In this document: positions 31,643 to 41,475 of the stretch, in pieces
Layout of the letters: each line of letters starts with the position of its first letter
Position numbering within the stretch: position 1 is the first letter of the stretch
Source: an uncultured Muribaculaceae bacterium
GTDB lineage: Bacteria; Bacteroidota; Bacteroidia; Bacteroidales; Muribaculaceae
Direction of reading: 5' to 3'
Length of the DNA: 64,000 nt
NCBI GenBank assembly: GCA_910583795.1
Contig: CAJTZQ010000001.1
Span: 70,046-134,045, forward strand
Notes under the pieces: model-generated
Databases searched by the model: none
What the model was told of the DNA's origin: nothing
Seen by the model: only the letters and a program-made list of their open reading frames with translations
Translations under genes and position numbers: made by a program

Positions 31643-33307
31643 ATGTGTGGTATAGTTGCTGTATTTGAAGCCGAAGGAGACGTAGCGCAGCTTCGTCCCG
31701 AGATATTGAAAATGTCAAAAAAGATTCGGCACAGGGGGCCGGACTGGTCGGGGATATATTGTGGTAAGAACTCCATACTCGCCCACGAACGTCTCTCCAT
31801 AGTGGATCCAGAATCAGGCGGTCAGCCACTAAAAAGCGGCGATGGTAAGGTGATCCTCTCTATAAACGGAGAAATATACAACCATCGCGAACTCAGGCAA
31901 GAGTTTGCCGGAGAATATGAATTCTTGACGAAAAGCGATTGCGAAGTCATAATTCCGTTATACAAGAAATATGGTACCGATTTTCTTGAAAAACTTAACG
32001 GTATATTCGCATTCGTGCTTTATGATGAAGACAACGACTTCTATATGGCAGCCCGCGACCCAATTGGCGTGATACCGCTTTATATGGGCACTGACAATAA
32101 GGGACATATATATTTTTCATCTGAGCTGAAAGCTCTTGAAGGGGTATGCTGCGCAATAGAACCTTTCCTCCCAGGTCATCTTTATGATAGCCGCAGCGCT
32201 TCGGTGAAACGATGGTATAAACGGGACTGGGAAACATACGATGCCGTAAAAGACAACACAACCTCTATCGAGGAGCTTCGCTCATCGCTTGAAAAAGCCG
32301 TAAAAAGGCAGCTTATGAGCGACGTGCCCTATGGAGTATTGCTTTCAGGAGGTCTCGATTCCTCTATAATATCAGCTTTGGCAGCCAAATACGCCCCGAA
32401 CCGGATAGAGGAAGACGGCAAAGAAGCAGCCTATTGGCCCCGTCTCCATTCTTTTGCCGTAGGACTTAAAGGGGCTCCCGACCTTGCCGCCGCACGAAAA
32501 GTTGCAGACCATATCGGCACCGTCCATCATGAAATAAATTATACGGTACAGGAGGGATTGGATGCGGTGCGCGACGTGATATATTATCTTGAGACTTATG
32601 ATGTCACCACGGTACGTGCATCCACCCCAATGTATCTTCTTGCGAGGGTCATAAAATCGATGGGTATAAAGATGGTGTTGTCAGGAGAAGGCGCCGATGA
32701 AATTTTTGGAGGCTATCTTTACTTTCATAAGGCACCATCGGCAAAGGCGCTTCACGAGGAGACGGTGCGTAAGCTGTCTAAACTCCATCTCTACGATTGC
32801 CTGAGAGCCAACAAGGCGTTATGTGCATGGGGAGTTGAAGGAAGGGTTCCATTCCTCGACAAAGAGTTTCTTGATGTGGCGATGCGCATAAATCCCGCCG
32901 ACAAGATGACTTCAAACGTAAGAATGGAGAAATGGATTCTAAGGAAAGCATTTGAAGACATGATTCCTGCCGAGATAGCCTGGAGACAGAAGGAACAATT
33001 CTCAGACGGTGTAGGCTATTCATGGATCGACTCACTCAAAGATATAACATCGGCGCAAGTGACAGATGAGATGATGAAAAATGCCGGCAAACGGTTCCCT
33101 ATCAACACTCCTATGAATAAAGAAGAATACTATTACAGATCTATCTTTGAGGAGCATTTTCCATCTGCCACAGCAGCGGCATGTGTTCCTTCGGTGCCAT
33201 CCGTTGCCTGCAGCAGTGCCGAGGCACTTGCCTGGGATGCATCATTCACCAATCTTAACGATCCTTCCGGCAGAGCTGTCAAGAATGTACACCAGATGGC
33301 TTATTGA
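31643..33307 (+). CDS. asnB: Asparagine synthase B (glutamine-hydrolysing)
   Basis: A 554-residue enzyme making asparagine from aspartate, glutamine and ATP. Cys2 (MCGIVAVF) is the glutaminase nucleophile after Met removal, with RHRGPDWSG and SINGEIYNH in the N-terminal Ntn domain. The synthetase domain has the PP-loop LLSGGLDSS (about 233-241) and SGEGADEIFGGYLYFH. The length and C-terminal part fit the E. coli AsnB class. It stands alone, with a hairpin after it and the dcw cluster downstream. Confidence 0.95.
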   Translation: MCGIVAVFEAEGDVAQLRPEILKMSKKIRHRGPDWSGIYCGKNSILAHERLSIVDPESGGQPLKSGDGKVILSINGEIYNHRELRQEFAGEYEFLTKSDCEVIIPLYKKYGTDFLEKLNGIFAFVLYDEDNDFYMAARDPIGVIPLYMGTDNKGHIYFSSELKALEGVCCAIEPFLPGHLYDSRSASVKRWYKRDWETYDAVKDNTTSIEELRSSLEKAVKRQLMSDVPYGVLLSGGLDSSIISALAAKYAPNRIEEDGKEAAYWPRLHSFAVGLKGAPDLAAARKVADHIGTVHHEINYTVQEGLDAVRDVIYYLETYDVTTVRASTPMYLLARVIKSMGIKMVLSGEGADEIFGGYLYFHKAPSAKALHEETVRKLSKLHLYDCLRANKALCAWGVEGRVPFLDKEFLDVAMRINPADKMTSNVRMEKWILRKAFEDMIPAEIAWRQKEQFSDGVGYSWIDSLKDITSAQVTDEMMKNAGKRFPINTPMNKEEYYYRSIFEEHFPSATAAACVPSVPSVACSSAEALAWDASFTNLNDPSGRAVKNVHQMAY

Positions 33308-33639
33308 TCTGTATCCCTAAAAATCATCCGGAATCATTCCATAACTGTTTATCCGATTATACAATTGCTTGGCAAAAAATGTTAGAAGCAGGGAAACAGC
33401 ACAAGATTGTGTTTTCCTGCTTCTATTCTAATTATATAGCTTATTGATCCGGCTATACAATCATGATATTCCCTTAATTTGAATATAGATATAGTCTTAT
33501 GATCTTATAAAACGACACCCTTCAAACGTCTGTAGATAAGTTTTGGCTTGCAGGGAAAATTTTTAAGGATTTAGATTTGTAAATTATTTACATTTTTAAC
33601 TAACTTTACGTTTTGAAACAAAATAGTGGATTTTTTGAA
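33308..33639. other. asnB-rsmH spacer: hairpin and dcw promoter, no mraZ
   Basis: No coding frame is seen. A 15-bp hairpin lies at 33384-33398 paired with 33410-33424 (AGAAGCAGGGAAACA, one G-T pair), the probable asnB terminator though with a poor T tract. A promoter-like pair TTTG (33576-33579), 21 bp, TAACTTTA (33601-33608) precedes rsmH. The MraZ gene that usually heads this cluster in Bacteroidetes is absent here. Confidence 0.65.
33576..33608 (+). promoter_or_regulatory. Candidate promoter of the dcw cluster
   Basis: TTTG, 21 bp, TAACTTTA: one mismatch to the -7 consensus, 32 bp before the rsmH ATG at 33640. Confidence 0.5.
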
Positions 33640-34563
33640 ATGTCTGACACCTCTTATCATATTCCTGCATTGCTTGACGAGACCATCAACCTTCTCGATA
33701 TCAAACCGGACGGCACATACGTAGACGTCACCTTCGGCGGTGGCGGACACTCCCGTGCAATCTTGAGCAAGCTCGATGAGAAGGGGCGTCTATTTTCTTT
33801 CGACCGTGATATGGATGCTTACCGGAATAGTATCGACGATCCCCGGTTTACATTTGTACATTCCAATTTCAGGTTTATCGAAAATTTCATAAGATTTTAT
33901 GGAGCCGGTAAAGTCGACGGTATTTTAGCCGACCTCGGAGTCAGTTTCCACCATTTCGATGCAGGCGACAGAGGTTTCTCTTTCCGAACCGATGCACCTC
34001 TTGACATGAGAATGAACCGCAACGCCTCAAAGACAGCGGCAGATATAATTGCTGAATCAGACGAACAGCAACTCAAAAAAATGCTGAATGCATACGCCGA
34101 CCTCAAACGTCCCGGCAATGTTGCAAAAGCCATTGTCAAAGCTCGAGAAGAGGCTCCCATAGAAACTACGTTCCAACTTGCCGATGCCGTCAGCAAAGCT
34201 ATTGATCCTCGACAAGAGAAAAAAGAACTTGCCCAAGTGTTTCAAGCCCTACGGATCGAGACAAATGATGAAATGGGCGATCTCCGCAGATTCCTGCAAG
34301 CCTCTACAAAAGTGTTGCGAAAAGGTGGAAGACTCGCTGTCCTGACCTATCATTCCATAGAAGACAGAATGGTCAAAAATTTCATGAAGACAGGCAACAT
34401 CGAAGGTAATGAAGACAAAGATTTTTTCGGACGTGTCAACACGCCATTGAAATTGATAACAAAAAAACCGGTGGAACCATCTGAAGAAGAAATAGAAAAG
34501 AATCCACGTTCAAGAAGTGCCAAACTTCGTGTAGCTGAATTCATAGGCAACAACATAGATTGA
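33640..34563 (+). CDS. rsmH: 16S rRNA (cytosine1402-N4)-methyltransferase RsmH
   Basis: A 307-residue SAM-dependent methyltransferase acting on C1402 of 16S rRNA. The N-terminus HIPALLDETINLL, the SAM loop VDVTFGGGGHSRAIL, DLGVSFHHFD and the C-terminal RIETNDEMGDL and VLTYHSIEDRMVKNF are all diagnostic. The frame is open to a TTG at 33613, but ATG 33640 (MSDTSYHIPALL) is the usual start. It heads the division cluster here; ftsL follows after 49 bp. Confidence 0.96.
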   Translation: MSDTSYHIPALLDETINLLDIKPDGTYVDVTFGGGGHSRAILSKLDEKGRLFSFDRDMDAYRNSIDDPRFTFVHSNFRFIENFIRFYGAGKVDGILADLGVSFHHFDAGDRGFSFRTDAPLDMRMNRNASKTAADIIAESDEQQLKKMLNAYADLKRPGNVAKAIVKAREEAPIETTFQLADAVSKAIDPRQEKKELAQVFQALRIETNDEMGDLRRFLQASTKVLRKGGRLAVLTYHSIEDRMVKNFMKTGNIEGNEDKDFFGRVNTPLKLITKKPVEPSEEEIEKNPRSRSAKLRVAEFIGNNID

Positions 34564-34612
34564 CAACATAAACCAAACCAACATAACCACAACTCTCCAC
34601 ACTCTCCCTAAA

Positions 34613-34990
34613 ATGGCTGAATTAAACACACAGACTGAAAATAAAAAAAATAACAACCAAAAAAGACCTACCCCTGCATGGGTGGCAGACGTGCGCTACG
34701 GAAGATCTTTATCCGTGGAGTTTTTCAAACGCAACGCATGGCTTCTGATGGTTTTTGTCGTCGCGATACTTTCCCTTATGGGCCTCCGCTATAAAACAAA
34801 AACCAAAATGGAGGAAATCAAACGATTAACCGTAGAACTTCAACGCGCAGAAAGTTCCAAACTTCAGGGAAAAGCCGCCTATATGTCGCTTATCAGGGAA
34901 ACTGAAATGAAAAGATTGGTGGAAGAAAAAGGACTTGGTCTCGAATTTCAGGAATTTCCACCTTACGAACTTGAACTTGACAAAGATTGA
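34613..34990 (+). CDS. ftsL: FtsL-like cell division protein
   Basis: A 125-residue bitopic membrane protein: a lysine/asparagine-rich cytoplasmic tail, one transmembrane helix (AWLLMVFVVAILSLMGL, about residues 43-59), then a periplasmic coiled coil (MEEIKRLTVELQRAESSKLQ). The size, topology and position between rsmH and ftsI identify it as FtsL, which with FtsQ and a DivIC/FtsB partner activates FtsWI at the septum. Sequence conservation in this family is low, so position carries most of the weight. Confidence 0.88.
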   Translation: MAELNTQTENKKNNNQKRPTPAWVADVRYGRSLSVEFFKRNAWLLMVFVVAILSLMGLRYKTKTKMEEIKRLTVELQRAESSKLQGKAAYMSLIRETEMKRLVEEKGLGLEFQEFPPYELELDKD

Positions 34991-35011
34991 AAAACAACAA
35001 CGCTAAAAAAG

Positions 35012-37162
35012 ATGACCGCTAAAACTAAAAAAAAGAAAGGACAGACCAACAAAAACCACATCTTGTTCAGATATGGTCTGATCACTCTTGCCTTCTTGCT
35101 TTTCTCAATCGCCGTGGTGGTTAAGCTATTTGACACAACTGTGATCGAAGCTCCACAATGGAACGAACGTGCGCATAAAGAGCTTTCCAAAACAAGCGTG
35201 ATCCCCCCCGAAAGAGGCAACATCCTTGCCTCCAACGGCAACATCCTTGCCTGCAATCTTAAAGTCTACGATATAAAACTTGATTTGCGCCACAACAAAG
35301 TCCCCAAAGAAGCTAAGGATATCGTATGGTCGAAGGTTGACAGTCTTGCAGATTCGCTCGACTACCACTACCCTCGCGTCAGGAATCTCACACAGCATCC
35401 TGACACTTTCAAGAAATACTCATGGCATACTCGCCTTAAAAAAGAACTTGAAAAAGATTTCAACAGACGCACACGAGCTCTTCGCATAGCCCAGAAAAAG
35501 ACTCTTGAAGATTTCGAAAGGATACGGAACTTCCCTTTCCTTAAAGATTTCAAAGGAAAAGGATTCCGCATTCCAGTCTACAAGGAGGAGAAGAATGTGC
35601 GCATCTACCCTTATGGGAAAATGGCGTACCGAAGCATCGGCAGAGTCAACGAAAATTTTGAGACCGGAGAGTTTCACGGATATTCCGGACTTGAAAAAGA
35701 CCTTGATTCACTGCTGTATGGCAAACCAGGAAAAGCTAAAAAGGTGGCTTTGACTTCAAGTATCGGCAACTGGGTGGACAAACCTGCCGTCAGAGGTTTC
35801 GACATACACACCACTATCGACATCGACCTTCAAGACATGCTTGAGGAAGAACTTCTCAATATTTGTCAGGGGTCGAACGCAGAATGGGGCACGGCGATTC
35901 TAATGGAAGTTGAAACCGGGGAGATAAAGGCAATTTCCAATATTGAGCTGCTTGACAACGGAACATACGGGGAGGCGCTGAACCGTGCGGTGCTCCCGTT
36001 TGAACCCGGATCGGTAATGAAACCGATTTCCCTTATGATCGCCTTCGAAGACGGTCTGGTTAAAAATGTGACCGACATGATCGATTGCAGTCCGTTTCAA
36101 CGCACAAGCGACCCTCACGCCCCAAGCGTGAAAAGCATGAAGCAAGTGATCGAAATGTCGTCAAACACCGGAATTGCCAGAGTTATTTTCCGTGGATATG
36201 CCAACGACCCTTCTCTGTTTTACGAACGTTTGAAATCAATCGGTTTTTTTGAACAGATGCATAGCGGAATAGCCGGTGAATGTATCCCGCGAATCAGGAA
36301 ACTTCTTCCCAAAGATTCTCGCGGAAACAATATCACAATGACTGCAAGGCACCTTGACCTTGCGCGCCAGGCATATGGTTATAACACTGAAATACCACCC
36401 ATCTACACCCTTTCGGTCTATAATGCGATAGCCAACGGAGGCAGATATGTACGCCCCCACCTTGTCCGTTCTCTCATAGATGAAGAAGGAAGAGATTCTA
36501 TCCTTCCTATCGACTACATACGAGAAAGAATATGTTCACAGGAAACAGCCAACAAGGTCAAAACCTGCCTGAGAGAGGTGGTGTGGGGAGAACATGGCAC
36601 CGCCCGCATGGTTCGTGACGACCGCGTGGAAGTGGTCGGGAAAACAGGCACCGCCTACCCGGTGGAGAAAGGAGCCTACAATCAATCGAAACGGCGGTAT
36701 GCATTCGCAGGTTTTTTCCCTTACGATAATCCAAAGTATTCGTGCATAGCTCTTGTGCTGGGGCCATCAGGGACAAGCGCAAACCGCACTTCCGGTCAGG
36801 TTGTTAAAAACATGGCTGTAAAAATGTTTGCCCGGGGGATGCTCAACAACACATCGACTTTCTCCGGAGAAAAATCTTCCACCGTCCCTGTCCTGACGGC
36901 ATCCGAGAAATATTCTTCCACAGATCTGACTGCGGCGCTCGGCATCAACAAGTCAAGAAAAGTGAAAGCTAATGCCAAAGGTCACAATTATAGCACCGTC
37001 CCAAACGTTATCGGATATGATGCGCCGACTGCCGTCATGCTGCTTGAACAAAGGGGACTAAATGTCATAATCCAAGGGTCAGGCAGGGTGGTATCGCAAT
37101 CAATCCCCACCGGAAGCAAGATCACTCCCGGTGGAAAAATTGTGCTCGATTTGCGTATATAG
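35012..37162 (+). CDS. ftsI: Peptidoglycan transpeptidase FtsI (PBP3) with C-terminal PASTA domain
   Basis: A 716-residue class B penicillin-binding protein that crosslinks septal peptidoglycan with FtsW. One N-terminal membrane anchor (GLITLAFLLFSIAVVVKLF) is followed by the pedestal domain (PPERGNILASNGNILA). The transpeptidase motifs are Ser334-Val-Met-Lys337 (EPGSVMKPISL), Ser383-Ser-Asn385, and Lys544-Thr-Gly. A single PASTA domain ends the protein (about 655-716, STVPNVIGYDAPTAVMLLEQ). A long basic insert (about 130-190) in the pedestal is typical of Bacteroidetes homologues. Confidence 0.95.
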   Translation: MTAKTKKKKGQTNKNHILFRYGLITLAFLLFSIAVVVKLFDTTVIEAPQWNERAHKELSKTSVIPPERGNILASNGNILACNLKVYDIKLDLRHNKVPKEAKDIVWSKVDSLADSLDYHYPRVRNLTQHPDTFKKYSWHTRLKKELEKDFNRRTRALRIAQKKTLEDFERIRNFPFLKDFKGKGFRIPVYKEEKNVRIYPYGKMAYRSIGRVNENFETGEFHGYSGLEKDLDSLLYGKPGKAKKVALTSSIGNWVDKPAVRGFDIHTTIDIDLQDMLEEELLNICQGSNAEWGTAILMEVETGEIKAISNIELLDNGTYGEALNRAVLPFEPGSVMKPISLMIAFEDGLVKNVTDMIDCSPFQRTSDPHAPSVKSMKQVIEMSSNTGIARVIFRGYANDPSLFYERLKSIGFFEQMHSGIAGECIPRIRKLLPKDSRGNNITMTARHLDLARQAYGYNTEIPPIYTLSVYNAIANGGRYVRPHLVRSLIDEEGRDSILPIDYIRERICSQETANKVKTCLREVVWGEHGTARMVRDDRVEVVGKTGTAYPVEKGAYNQSKRRYAFAGFFPYDNPKYSCIALVLGPSGTSANRTSGQVVKNMAVKMFARGMLNNTSTFSGEKSSTVPVLTASEKYSSTDLTAALGINKSRKVKANAKGHNYSTVPNVIGYDAPTAVMLLEQRGLNVIIQGSGRVVSQSIPTGSKITPGGKIVLDLRI

Positions 37163-37194
37163 CAATAAATCTGAAACATAAACCTCTATAATAT

Positions 37195-38658
37195 ATGACT
37201 TCAAAATTATCAACCCTTCTCAAAGACATAGATGTCATTGAGGTTATAGGCGAGACTGACAAGAATATAACCGCACTCGAAAGCGATTCGAGAAAAGTGG
37301 AAAAAGACGGTATGTTTGTTGCCGTGAAAGGAGTAACAAACGACGGGCATAAATATATTCCTGTAGTGGCGAGCGCACATGTGGGCGCAATTGTATGCGA
37401 AGATCTGCCTGCCACATTTGAAAAAGGAATCACTTATGTGCGTGTGGCTGATTCCGCGGAAGCTCTCGGTAAACTTGCTTCCGCATGGTATGGACACCCG
37501 TCTTCGAAGCTAAAACTCGTAGGAGTGACCGGTACAAACGGGAAAACCACCACCGCCACCCTACTCTATGAGATGGCAAAACTTGAAGGATTTAAGGCTG
37601 GTCTTTTATCCACAGTATGCAACTATGTAATGGACCGTGCCGTGCCTACCACCCACACCACCCCCGATCCGCTCACACTCAACGAGCTGCTATCGGAGAT
37701 GGTAGATGAAGGATGTGAATATGCATTCATGGAAGTGTCTTCCCATTCCACAGCACAAAAACGTGTTGCCGGGCTTCGTTTTGCCGGTGGAATTTTCACT
37801 AATCTAACACGCGACCACCTTGACTATCACGGCACAGTGGAGAACTATATGAATGCCAAGAAGGCTTTCTTCGACATGTTGCCCTCTGATGCTTTCGCCC
37901 TGGTCAACGCAGACGACAAATGCGGTATGTATATGGTCCAAAATACTAAAGCGAAAGTCTATACCTATTCACTTCGTTCAGACGCCGATTTCCGCGGGCG
38001 AGTGCTTGAGACACGCCTTGACGGCACTTTGATGCTTCTCAATGGCAGAGAAGTGGAAGTTCAGTTCACAGGCAGATTCAACGCCTACAACCTGACAGAC
38101 GTATACGGTGCGTCAATACTTACAGGATTCGATCCTGAAGAAGTATTGATCAACATGAGCAGACTTGTACCAGTGGCAGGACGTTTCCAGCCCTTTATTT
38201 CCAAAGACGGGGTGGCAGCGATAGTGGACTATGCACATACTCCCGACGCACTTATAAATGTGCTTGACACAATACGCGAAATCGTAGGCGCCAACGGAGA
38301 GATTATCACCGTTGTGGGTGCCGGAGGAAACCGTGACCACGGCAAACGCCCGATGATGGCGCAGGAAGCCGCATGCCGTAGTGACTATCTTTATCTCACA
38401 AGTGACAACCCTCGCAATGAAGTGCCTGAGGATATAATCGCAGACATGCGTGCAGGGCTCAATCGTGAAGAGCTTGAACGCACACAGTGCATCACTGACC
38501 GCAGGGAGGCAATCCGTGAAGCTGTGAAACGTGCCAAACCGGGCACTGTCGTGCTCGTGGCAGGCAAAGGGCATGAGACCTATCAGGAAGTAAATGGTGT
38601 GCGACATCATTTCGACGACAGGGAAGAAGTTAAATCAGCATTTGAAGAAAGAATTTAA
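37195..38658 (+). CDS. murE: UDP-MurNAc-L-Ala-D-Glu--meso-diaminopimelate ligase MurE
   Basis: A 487-residue ATP-dependent ligase adding the third stem-peptide residue. The P-loop GTNGKTTT is at 113-120, and the DNPR motif at 404-407 (TSDNPRNE) selects meso-diaminopimelate rather than lysine. HTTPDPLTL and DYAHTPDAL are further Mur signatures. It is in the dcw operon 32 bp after ftsI and 17 bp before mraY. Confidence 0.96.
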   Translation: MTSKLSTLLKDIDVIEVIGETDKNITALESDSRKVEKDGMFVAVKGVTNDGHKYIPVVASAHVGAIVCEDLPATFEKGITYVRVADSAEALGKLASAWYGHPSSKLKLVGVTGTNGKTTTATLLYEMAKLEGFKAGLLSTVCNYVMDRAVPTTHTTPDPLTLNELLSEMVDEGCEYAFMEVSSHSTAQKRVAGLRFAGGIFTNLTRDHLDYHGTVENYMNAKKAFFDMLPSDAFALVNADDKCGMYMVQNTKAKVYTYSLRSDADFRGRVLETRLDGTLMLLNGREVEVQFTGRFNAYNLTDVYGASILTGFDPEEVLINMSRLVPVAGRFQPFISKDGVAAIVDYAHTPDALINVLDTIREIVGANGEIITVVGAGGNRDHGKRPMMAQEAACRSDYLYLTSDNPRNEVPEDIIADMRAGLNREELERTQCITDRREAIREAVKRAKPGTVVLVAGKGHETYQEVNGVRHHFDDREEVKSAFEERI

Positions 38659-38675
38659 TCTGCAGTTGAATAAAA

Positions 38676-40004
38676 ATGATATACGCGCTGTTTCAGCTCC
38701 TCCAAGACATTGACATACCGGGCGCACGCTTGATGGATTACATCACATTCCGCGCCGGAATCTCGTTTGCCCTCGCATTGGTTCTTGCACTTATATGCGG
38801 AAAATACATAATTCGCCGCCTGCAAAAAATGCAGGTCGGAGAAGTGATTCGTAATTTAGGACTTGAAGGTCAGATGAAAAAGACAGGCACCCCCACAATG
38901 GGAGGTGTGATAATTATATTATCCATTTTAGTGCCATGCCTTTTGTTGGGAAATCTTTCCAATATCTATATGATCCTTATGCTTATCGCCACTGTCTGGA
39001 TGGGATCAATAGGATTTCTGGATGACTACCGAAAATTGAAATTCCACAATAAAGACGGTCTTCAAGGGAAATACAAGGTTATCGGACAGGTAGGACTCGG
39101 ACTTCTTGTGGGAATCACCATGTGGCTTTCCCCGTCAATTGTCATGAGCCAAAACTCAAACGGATCTCGCCCGGAAGCAGAAAACGTAGTGATTTTTAAC
39201 GGATCTGACGGTCCGTCGGCAATATTTGTTGCAGACAGCGATTCTGACGATGGCATCACATATTCAAGTCCTGAGAAGACCCCGCAGACCACAATCCCTT
39301 TTGTCAAGAACAACAACTTTAATTATGAGTGGCTGACGAGCTGGATTCAAGATAAAAACATTGCAAACACTTTAGGTTGGCTTGTGTTTGTTTTTGTCGT
39401 AATAATTGTAGTGACAGCAGTCAGCAATGGAGCAAACCTGACAGACGGTCTTGACGGTCTATGTGCCGGCACATCAGCGATTATCGGCGTGGCACTTGCC
39501 ATTATGGCTTATCTCGGAGGCAACGTGATCTATTCAGGCTACTTAAACATAATGTATATACCGGGTAGCGAAGAACTTGTGGTTTACGCAGCCGCATTTA
39601 TAGGAGCCCTCGTGGGGTTTCTATGGTATAACGCATTCCCTGCGCAGGTGTTCATGGGCGACACAGGCAGCCTCACAATCGGAGGCATACTTGCGGTGTT
39701 TGCCATTCTTATACGAAAAGAATTATTGATTCCGCTGTTATGTCTGATTTTCTTCATCGAAGATCTTTCCGTGATACTGCAAGTCGGATATTTCAAATAC
39801 ACAAAGAGAAAATATGGTGAGGGACGACGCATATTCAAGATGACTCCACTCCATCATCATTTTCAAAAAGCCGGCGACGGCTCCATTAAGTGTCTTGTAA
39901 ACTTCCCCAAAATACCGGTTCCGGAATCAAAAATAGTGACACGATTCTGGATTGTAGGAATCCTTCTTGCAGCTCTGACTTTCGTGACACTCAAGATCAG
40001 ATAA
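38676..40004 (+). CDS. mraY: Phospho-MurNAc-pentapeptide transferase MraY
   Basis: A 442-residue polytopic membrane enzyme that makes lipid I from UDP-MurNAc-pentapeptide and undecaprenyl phosphate. Motifs: KKTGTPTMGGVIII, GFLDDYRKL, NLTDGLDGLCAG, and the Asp-rich site before MTPLHHHFQ. It is longer than the E. coli enzyme (360 residues) because of a hydrophilic loop of about 60 residues (about 155-225, with ADSDSDDG and TPQTTIP), a known Bacteroidetes trait. Confidence 0.96.
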   Translation: MIYALFQLLQDIDIPGARLMDYITFRAGISFALALVLALICGKYIIRRLQKMQVGEVIRNLGLEGQMKKTGTPTMGGVIIILSILVPCLLLGNLSNIYMILMLIATVWMGSIGFLDDYRKLKFHNKDGLQGKYKVIGQVGLGLLVGITMWLSPSIVMSQNSNGSRPEAENVVIFNGSDGPSAIFVADSDSDDGITYSSPEKTPQTTIPFVKNNNFNYEWLTSWIQDKNIANTLGWLVFVFVVIIVVTAVSNGANLTDGLDGLCAGTSAIIGVALAIMAYLGGNVIYSGYLNIMYIPGSEELVVYAAAFIGALVGFLWYNAFPAQVFMGDTGSLTIGGILAVFAILIRKELLIPLLCLIFFIEDLSVILQVGYFKYTKRKYGEGRRIFKMTPLHHHFQKAGDGSIKCLVNFPKIPVPESKIVTRFWIVGILLAALTFVTLKIR

Positions 40005-40060
40005 CCGTCATGACAGGATACCGACCTTATATGTAATCTACTGAATTAATTATAAATATC

Positions 40061-41437
40061 GTGAGCGTTAACAAACATAATATAGACACCGACGGGCGCC
40101 TTGTAGTGCTCGGAGGGGGTGAAAGCGGCGCCGGAGCCGCTGTCCTTGGTAAAGTCCAGGGAATGGACGTATTCCTTTCCGACATGGGCACAATCCCGGC
40201 AAAATATAAAGAGCTTCTCGAAAAATATGATATCCCTTATGAGGAAGGGAAACACACCGAAGAAAAGATTTTAAATGCAAATGTGGTTGTAAAAAGCCCC
40301 GGTATTCCACCCTACGCTCCCATGGTTGAAAAAATCGTGGCAAAAGGTGTTCCGGTTCTTTCAGAAATTGAATTTGCCGCCGGATTCACCGATGCAAAAA
40401 TGGTTTGTATCACAGGCTCCAATGGAAAGACCACCACTACCCTTCTGACCTATCATATTCTTTGTAAAGCCGGTCTTGATGCCGGTCTTGCCGGCAACGT
40501 CGGGAAAAGTCTCGCTTTTCAGGTTGCCACAGATCCTCACGAAATATATGTGATCGAACTTTCCAGCTTCCAGTTGGAAAACATGTATAAATTCAAGGCA
40601 AATATAGCCGTGATCATGAACATCACTCCTGATCACATGGACCGTTACGACCATAAGATGGAAAACTATGTGGCTGCCAAATTCAGGATTCTACAGAATC
40701 AGACAAAAGATGACTATTTTGTTTACTGGCAGGATGATCCCGTTATCCGCAAGCAGATAGCACAAGTGCAGAGCGAAGCTTTGCAACTCCCCTTCGGTGT
40801 TGACCGGGAAGAAAACAGTGCAGCATATGTGAAAGATGGAATTATACATTTTGCCACTCCGGGAGACGTGTGGGAAATACCCCGAGACAGGCTTGCGCTT
40901 CCCGGTCTGCACAACCTCTACAATTCGATGGCGGCAGGCATCTCTGCATCCGTATTAAACATTCGCAAAGAGAATATCCGTGAGGCTCTTGAAGATTTCG
41001 AAGCCGTGGAACATCGTCTCGAATATGTCGCAACAGTCGACGGGGTAAGATATGTGAATGATTCCAAGGCAACCAACGTCAATTCAACATGGTATGCACT
41101 TGAGAGCATGACCACACCCACTGTGCTAATCCTCGGAGGGAAGGATAAAGGGAACGATTACACCGAGATAGAACAACTTGTAGCCAAGAAGGTCAAGGCA
41201 ATTGTCTGCATGGGTCTGCACAACGAGAAACTAATGGAATTCTTCTCCGGGAAAGTAGAGAAAATAGCAGATACAAACTCGTTGAAAGATGCTCTTGAGG
41301 CATGTCGCAGATTTGCTTCCGAGGGCGACACCGTGCTTCTTTCCCCCTGTTGTGCAAGCTTTGATCTTTTCAAAAGCTATGAAGACCGGGGTGATCAGTT
41401 CAAAGCCGCCGTAAAGGCTTTGAAAGCCGGGAAATAA
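40061..41437 (+). CDS. murD: UDP-MurNAc-L-alanine--D-glutamate ligase MurD
   Basis: A 458-residue Mur ligase adding D-Glu to UDP-MurNAc-L-Ala. An N-terminal nucleotide-binding motif LGGGESGAGAA, the P-loop GSNGKTTT (119-126), ELSSFQLE, the Mg/ATP segment NITPDHMDRY and the C-terminal LGGKDKGNDY are as expected. The start is GTG at 40061; no in-frame ATG precedes the conserved LVVLGGGESG. It lies 56 bp after mraY and 38 bp before ftsW. Confidence 0.95.
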   Translation: MSVNKHNIDTDGRLVVLGGGESGAGAAVLGKVQGMDVFLSDMGTIPAKYKELLEKYDIPYEEGKHTEEKILNANVVVKSPGIPPYAPMVEKIVAKGVPVLSEIEFAAGFTDAKMVCITGSNGKTTTTLLTYHILCKAGLDAGLAGNVGKSLAFQVATDPHEIYVIELSSFQLENMYKFKANIAVIMNITPDHMDRYDHKMENYVAAKFRILQNQTKDDYFVYWQDDPVIRKQIAQVQSEALQLPFGVDREENSAAYVKDGIIHFATPGDVWEIPRDRLALPGLHNLYNSMAAGISASVLNIRKENIREALEDFEAVEHRLEYVATVDGVRYVNDSKATNVNSTWYALESMTTPTVLILGGKDKGNDYTEIEQLVAKKVKAIVCMGLHNEKLMEFFSGKVEKIADTNSLKDALEACRRFASEGDTVLLSPCCASFDLFKSYEDRGDQFKAAVKALKAGK

Positions 41438-41475
41438 TCTATCAGGACAAAATGACATTCACGCTTATATAAACG

